Of a stretch of 34,685 bases of DNA, positions 31,050 through 34,685 are shown in pieces. The notes beneath the pieces were generated by a model, which saw nothing but the letters and a program-made list of their open reading frames with translations, did no database searches and was not told where the DNA came from. The DNA comes from an uncultured Collinsella sp. (GTDB taxonomy: Bacteria > Actinomycetota > Coriobacteriia > Coriobacteriales > Coriobacteriaceae), in contig CAKUGA010000011.1 of assembly GCA_934654515.1 (NCBI GenBank), forward strand, positions 1-34,685. The letters run 5' to 3'. The position numbers and the translations under genes are program-made. How positions within the stretch are numbered: position 1 is the first letter of the stretch; each line of letters starts with the position of its first letter.

Positions 31050-32054
31050 TTAGGCCTTGAGGGCCTCCTCGACGGCGACAGCGCAGGCGACGGTGGCACC
31101 GACCATGGGGTTGTTGCCCATGCCGATGAGACCCATCATGTCGACGTGCGCAGGCACGGAGGAAGAACCGGCGAACTGGGCGTCGGAGTGCATACGGCCC
31201 ATGGTGTCGGTCATGCCGTAAGAGGCAGGGCCGGCGCCCATGTTGTCCGGGTGCAGGGTACGGCCAGTGCCGCCACCAGAAGCGACGGAGAAGTACTTCT
31301 TGCCAGCCTCGATGCGCTCCTTCTTGTAGGTGCCAGCGACGGGGTGCTGGAAGCGCGTGGGGTTGGTGGAGTTACCGGTGATCGAGATGTCGACGTTCTC
31401 GTGCCACATGATGGCAACGCCCTCGCGGACGTCGTCGGAGCCGTAGCAGTTAACGGCAGCACGGGGACCATCGGAGTAGGGGATGGTCTCGACAACCTTG
31501 AGCTCGCCCGTGTAGTAGTCGAACTGGGTCTTCACATAGGTGAAGCCGTTGATGCGGGCGATGATCTGAGCAGCGTCCTTGCCCAGACCGTTGAGGATGA
31601 CGCGCAGCGGCTTCTTACGAGCCTTGTTGGCGTTCAGAGCCAGGCCGATAGCGCCCTCAGCGGCAGCGAAGGACTCGTGGCCAGCCAGGAAGGCGAAGCA
31701 CTCGGTGTCGTCGGAGAGCAGCATAGCGCCCAGGTTGCCGTGGCCCAGACCGACCTTGCGGTCCTCGGCGACGGAGCCGGGAACGGTGAAGGCCTGGATG
31801 CCCTCGCCGATGATAGCGGCAGCCTCAGAAGCGGTCTTGGCGCCACGCTTGACAGCGAGAGCGCAACCGAGGGTGTAGGCCCACTCGGCGTTCTGGAAGG
31901 CGATGGACTGGGTGTTGTTGACGATCTCACGCGGGTTGAAGCCCTTGTCGGTGCAGATCTGCAGAGCTTCCTCGAGGGAGGCGATGCCGTTGTCGGCGAG
32001 GCACTTGTTGATCTTGTCAGCGCGGCGCTCGTAACCTTCGAACGTAACAGTCAT
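31050..32054 (-). CDS. GGGtGRT protein (conserved, unknown function)
   Basis: A 334-residue protein named after its glycine-rich signature, here SVASGGGTGRTLHPDN (residues 256-271). Other conserved runs are VGLGHGNLGAMLLS (101-114), FLAGHESFAAAEGAIG (122-137), GNSTNPTRFQHPVAG (227-241) and MGLIGMGNNPMVGATVACAVAVEEAL at the end. No membrane segment or export signal is present. It follows the NifU-like gene by 18 bp, and the two share promoter and terminator. Such a pair occurs in anaerobes, so a joint role in Fe-S or metal-cofactor chemistry is inferred, but no activity is established to my knowledge. ATG 32054 follows GGGAGGG. Codon bias is strong, suggesting high expression. Confidence 0.85.
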   Translation of the reverse strand: MTVTFEGYERRADKINKCLADNGIASLEEALQICTDKGFNPREIVNNTQSIAFQNAEWAYTLGCALAVKRGAKTASEAAAIIGEGIQAFTVPGSVAEDRKVGLGHGNLGAMLLSDDTECFAFLAGHESFAAAEGAIGLALNANKARKKPLRVILNGLGKDAAQIIARINGFTYVKTQFDYYTGELKVVETIPYSDGPRAAVNCYGSDDVREGVAIMWHENVDISITGNSTNPTRFQHPVAGTYKKERIEAGKKYFSVASGGGTGRTLHPDNMGAGPASYGMTDTMGRMHSDAQFAGSSSVPAHVDMMGLIGMGNNPMVGATVACAVAVEEALKA

Positions 32055-32072
32055 AGTTATTTCCCTCCCTTT

Positions 32073-32807
32073 CTACTCGTGAACCGGGAACACGCTGGCG
32101 ACGGAGTGAGTCTCCTCGTCGGTGCGCGGGTCGATGTACTTGGCAGCGTTCTCCCACTGACCATAGTGGCCCATAGCGCCAGCGATGGCCTCCTCGGGGG
32201 TCTTGCCGGCCTTGACGGCGTCGGTGAACTTGCCGAGGTTCAGGAACTCGAACGCGATGATCTCATTCTTGTCATTGAGAGCCATGCGGGTGACGTAGCC
32301 CTGAGCGAGCTCGAGGTAACGAGCGCCCTTGGCCTTGGTGCCGAACATGGTGCCGACCTGAGAGCGAAGGCCCTTGCCGAGGTCGTCGAGGGAGGCGCCC
32401 ACGGGCAGGCCGCCCTCGGAGAACGCGGTCTGGCTGCGGCCGTAAACGATCTGCAGGAAGATCTCGCGCATAGCAACGTTGATGGCGTCGCAGACAAGGT
32501 CGGTGTTGAGGGCCTCGAGGATGGTCTTACCGGGAAGGATCTCGGAAGCCATGGCGGCAGAGTGGGTCATGCCCGAGCAGCCGATGGTCTCAACGAGGGC
32601 CTCCTCGATGATGCCGTCCTTGACGTTCAGCGTGAGCTTGCAGGCGCCCTGCTGAGGTGCGCACCAACCCACACCGTGCGTAAGACCGGAGATGTCGGAA
32701 ATCTCCTTAGCCTGGACCCACTTGCCCTCCTCGGGGATGGGTGCGGGGCCGTGGTATGCACCCTTGGCAACGGGGCACATGTTCTCCACTTCCTGTGAGT
32801 ACTGCAT
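32073..32807 (-). CDS. NifU/IscU-like iron-sulfur scaffold partner of GGGtGRT
   Basis: A 244-residue protein with an IscU/NifU-N-like core (about 40-130). The scaffold cysteines can be matched to Cys49 or Cys56 in GWCAPQQGACKLTL and to Cys77 in TIGCSGMTHSAAMASEIL. The usual third ligand (HCS motif) is not visible; Cys106 in TDLVCDAIN might substitute. The C-terminal 100 residues, with YGRSQTAFSEGGLPVGASL and LELAQGYVTRMALNDKNEIIAFEFLNLGKF, are outside the classic fold and particular to this subfamily. ATG 32807 follows GAGGAGAGG. It is the first gene of the operon with the GGGtGRT gene. It differs clearly from the SufU at 34067, so the genome has at least two scaffold-type proteins. Confidence 0.82.
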   Translation of the reverse strand: MQYSQEVENMCPVAKGAYHGPAPIPEEGKWVQAKEISDISGLTHGVGWCAPQQGACKLTLNVKDGIIEEALVETIGCSGMTHSAAMASEILPGKTILEALNTDLVCDAINVAMREIFLQIVYGRSQTAFSEGGLPVGASLDDLGKGLRSQVGTMFGTKAKGARYLELAQGYVTRMALNDKNEIIAFEFLNLGKFTDAVKAGKTPEEAIAGAMGHYGQWENAAKYIDPRTDEETHSVASVFPVHE

Positions 32808-32900
32808 GCCTCTCCTCTCTATCGTATTGGCGTCCCGTCTGGGGGTCGTGGCTGGCGATTGCCGGGCGACCCTTCGAAAGGGACATGACATGCAGCCCCT

Positions 32901-32906
32901 ATAATA
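32901..32906 (-). promoter_or_regulatory. Putative -10 element of the NifU-like/GGGtGRT operon
   Basis: TATTAT on the minus strand, about 95 bp before the NifU-like start codon, with no good -35 (CGAATA at the expected place). The rest of 32808-33200 is A/T-richer than its surroundings and contains no other recognisable feature apart from the ribosome site AAGGGGG at 33190-33196 for the next plus-strand gene. Confidence 0.4.
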
Positions 32907-33200
32907 CCGCGAAATGCACGGAATATTCGGCGAACGGCTCAGTTTTCGTAGCGAGATGCGCGGAACTTTCAATTGAAACGATTTAAATGAGATATATTCA
33001 TCAGAAGCGCGCGTTCCATTTTTGTCGCTTTTGGTCATCTTGCGGAAACGTTGCATTGTCTGACCTGTGCTGCGGTGCCGTTCGCCGGTTGTTTGCTGCC
33101 ATTTGCCGTGCGCGGATGCCATTTTACGTGTTTGTTTTGATAGCACGCTTCAATCGTGGTGTATTGGAAGGCGCAAGTTGATCCCGCTGAAGGGGGTGCC

Positions 33201-34001
33201 ATGCAGCGCGTTTGGAGAACGGTTACCGGCTTTTACCATGTTTCGGCCCGTGGCATCGGAAAACAGATCATCTTTGAGACCGATGACGACCGGTGGGAGT
33301 TTTTGGAGCTGATGCGCGACTGCTGCCACGATGCCCAGGTAACGATCGTGGCATGGTGTCTCATGGGCGACCACGTGGATCTGGTGCTTTTGGATTACGA
33401 GGACGAAATGAGCGCAGCCATGCAGCGGTTGCTGCTGACGTATGCTCGTCGGTTCAATAAACGTACCGGGCGCACGGGCCATCTGTTTCGAGACCGTTTT
33501 GAGCGCCGCTCGCTCGATACCGACTGGCAGGTGATGGAGGCTATTCGCTCCGTGCACGTCGATCCGCAGGAGGTGGGCATCAGTCTCATTGAGCGTTATC
33601 CCTGGAGCAGCTTTGCCGAGTATCTGCGAGCGTATGACAACGATGCGACGAGGGGATTTTCGGACCCTTCTTGTGTGCTTGAGCTCTTTGAGTCTGCCAA
33701 GGGGTTTCTGGATTATTCTCTGTCGATGCCCGATGGTTCCGATCCGGTGATTCACGATATGGATGAGACGGAGTGGGAGCGGCGTGCGTTTGCCGACAAG
33801 ATGGCGAAGCGCCTGGGCGTTCCGCTAAATGAGCTCAAGACCGTAGCACACGCGCGGCGAGACGGAATAATTTTCGCCCTGCACGATGGCGGCTACACGG
33901 TGCGCGAGATTGAACGGTATACGGGAATCAGCAAGAGTACCGTCTCTCGTATCGTGCGCGCTTATGCTCGGGTGAAAGCTCAGGCTGAGGGCTCGGAATA
34001 G
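33201..34001 (+). CDS. Y1 (REP-associated) transposase-like protein with C-terminal HTH
   Basis: A 266-residue protein. Residues 1-145 form an IS200-like/RAYT Y1 nuclease domain (FYHVSARGIGKQIIF, then WCLMGDHVDLVLL, YARRFNKRTGRTGHLFRDRF and SSFAEYL). The canonical HUH metal pair reads His58-Val59-Asp60, so the second histidine is replaced by aspartate. The candidate nucleophile Tyr81 is kept. Residues 190-255 add a helical domain with a clear helix-turn-helix (YTVREIERYTGISKSTVSRIVRAY, split at about 232-255), typical of group-specific RAYT-like proteins. ATG 33201 follows AAGGGGG. No IS ends or partner tnpB are seen, so it behaves as a resident single-copy gene. Activity is uncertain because of the altered motif. 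Confidence 0.85.
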   Translation: MQRVWRTVTGFYHVSARGIGKQIIFETDDDRWEFLELMRDCCHDAQVTIVAWCLMGDHVDLVLLDYEDEMSAAMQRLLLTYARRFNKRTGRTGHLFRDRFERRSLDTDWQVMEAIRSVHVDPQEVGISLIERYPWSSFAEYLRAYDNDATRGFSDPSCVLELFESAKGFLDYSLSMPDGSDPVIHDMDETEWERRAFADKMAKRLGVPLNELKTVAHARRDGIIFALHDGGYTVREIERYTGISKSTVSRIVRAYARVKAQAEGSE

Positions 34002-34038
34002 AAAAAGGCCGAACCGCTCTTGTCAAGCGATTCGGCCA
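34001..34038. terminator. Bidirectional terminator between the Y1 protein and sufU
   Basis: GGCCGAACCGCT pairs with AGCGATTCGGCC (one mismatch) around 34007-34037. On the minus strand it is followed by TTTTTC, so it serves the suf operon well; it lies 28 bp beyond the sufU stop and directly after the plus-strand stop. Confidence 0.85.
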
Positions 34039-34066
34039 ACGAAATTCTTAAGATTTGGGACAAATA

Positions 34067-34501
34067 CTACTGATTATTTTGTCCCGTGAGCATGCCGTCG
34101 AGGGTGCGCCAGGCGAGCTCGGCGCACTTGACGCGGGCGGGCATGTGCGAGATGTCCTGGAGCTGGGCGGCTTCGTCCAGGTCTTCCAGGTCCTCTTCGG
34201 AGAGCTGCTCGCCGCGGATCATGGCCAGGAAGAGCCCGGCCAGGCGGCGGGCCTCCTCGACCGTCTCGCCGGTGATGAGGTCGGCCATGATGTCGGCGCT
34301 GGCCTGGCTGATGGCGCAGCCATGACCGGTAAAGGCTGCCTCCTCGATCACACCGTTCTCGACACGCAGCTGCAAGGTGAGCTCGTCGCCGCAGCTGGGG
34401 TTGATGCCGTCGTGCTCATGCGTGGGAGCGTCCATCTCGTACTTGTAGTCGGGGTGTGAGTTGTGCTCCATAAACGTGGTGGAGGTGTACAGATTACCCA
34501 T
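34067..34501 (-). CDS. sufU: SufU-type Fe-S cluster assembly / sulfur-transfer protein
   Basis: A 144-residue protein that, in Gram-positives, accepts persulfide sulfur from SufS for Fe-S cluster assembly. The zinc/sulfur-binding residues are all present: Cys37 and Asp39 in NPSCGDEL, Cys62 in GHGCAISQAS, and Cys126 in ARVKCAELAWRTL. The SufU-specific insertion of about 20 residues between the second and third cysteines is visible (SEEDLEDLDEAAQLQDI). Start ATG 34501 is preferred to the in-frame ATG 34519: GGAG lies 8 bp upstream of 34501, and this start overlaps the sufS stop by 8 nt, the usual form of translational coupling. Confidence 0.94.
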   Translation of the reverse strand: MGNLYTSTTFMEHNSHPDYKYEMDAPTHEHDGINPSCGDELTLQLRVENGVIEEAAFTGHGCAISQASADIMADLITGETVEEARRLAGLFLAMIRGEQLSEEDLEDLDEAAQLQDISHMPARVKCAELAWRTLDGMLTGQNNQ

Positions 34502-34685
34502 TGAACGTGCTCCAAACATGATGCAGGCCGGCGATGAACTTGTCGATATCGGCCTTGTCGTTATAGAAGGCCACGCTGGCGCGACAGCAGGCGAGGTTCT
34601 CGACGCCTAGCCAGGTGAGCAGCGGCTGTGCGCAATGGTGGCCGGCGCGGATGCACACACCGTCCATGTCCATGATGCTCGCGAC
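34494..34685 (-). CDS. sufS: Cysteine desulfurase SufS, C-terminal part (runs off the window)
   Basis: The last 63 codons of a gene entering from the right edge. It contains the catalytic-loop motif RAGHHCAQPLL with the persulfide-forming cysteine, and the conserved RASVAFYNDKADIDKF near the end, both diagnostic of SufS/CsdA-type class V desulfurases. SufS takes sulfur from cysteine using PLP and passes it to SufU. Its TAA stop overlaps the sufU ATG. Only this fragment is visible, so the PLP lysine and the start cannot be assessed. Confidence 0.93.
   Translation of the reverse strand, partial: VASIMDMDGVCIRAGHHCAQPLLTWLGVENLACCRASVAFYNDKADIDKFIAGLHHVWSTFNG

Noticed and set aside
30903-32798. 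631-codon open frame opposite the GGGtGRT/NifU-like operon
   Set aside because: Shadow of two clearly conserved minus-strand genes; no start signal.
33100-34040. Complete insertion sequence around the Y1 transposase-like gene
   Set aside because: No subterminal palindromes typical of IS200/IS605 ends, no tnpB and no second copy in the window; treated as a resident RAYT-like gene.
1-34685. CRISPR array or cas genes
   Set aside because: The repeated palindromes are single copies at gene ends with no regular spacer units, and no Cas-like protein is encoded.

Overview
The window looks like chromosomal DNA of a gut coriobacterium, most likely Collinsella or a close relative (Actinomycetota, Coriobacteriia). 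This is inferred from strongly G/C-biased third codon positions, a Rho factor with a very long low-complexity N-terminus, a CarD-family regulator, a GGGtGRT-family gene and dense intergenic palindromes with a GGGGAC/GTCCCC core. No rRNA or species marker is present, so the genus is a judgement from gene content and style.

Layout. 1-646: non-coding, with an inverted-repeat (MITE-like) element. 647-5312: plus-strand housekeeping genes (pckA, a B3/4-domain protein, a MarR regulator, a DegV lipid-binding protein, an MGMT-type alkyltransferase), four of them closed by a copy of the same palindromic repeat. 5338-8916: a structured non-coding stretch, then minus-strand genes for a Cys-rich DUF6485 protein, trpS and a MraY/WecA-type sugar-phosphate transferase, followed by a probable 6S RNA. 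9067-12324: a radical SAM protein, tRNA-Ala(CGC), a tail-anchored coiled-coil protein and pncB. 12404-16549: proB and proA, separated by a divergent proline-iminopeptidase-like hydrolase. 16609-17811: minus-strand HD-domain and CarD-like genes. 18154-25272: argS, rho, an unknown acidic membrane protein and a VanZ-like protein. 25383-27595: a ROK sugar kinase and a class I/II aminotransferase. 27763-28056: tRNA-His and two identical tRNA-Lys(CTT), with a 17-bp copy of the tRNA-Lys 3' end about 180 bp further on, next to a dinD-like gene. 29267-32807: an FAD oxidoreductase and a two-gene operon encoding a NifU-like scaffold and a GGGtGRT protein. 33201-34685: a Y1/REP-associated transposase-like protein and the end of a suf operon (sufU and the 3' end of sufS).

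Functional themes are central metabolism and cofactors (PEP carboxykinase, nicotinate salvage, proline synthesis, sugar phosphorylation), translation (trpS, argS, four tRNAs), transcription control (Rho, CarD-like, MarR, probable 6S RNA) and Fe-S assembly (SufS/SufU plus a second NifU-like scaffold).

The most unusual signal is between the genes. Six near-identical 40-bp palindromes sit 4-26 bp from a stop codon, apparently serving as bidirectional terminators. Several other inverted-repeat families share a GGGGAC-type core, and the same window encodes a RAYT-like protein with an altered HUH motif. A REP/RAYT-type system that has spread terminators through this genome is the main hypothesis offered.
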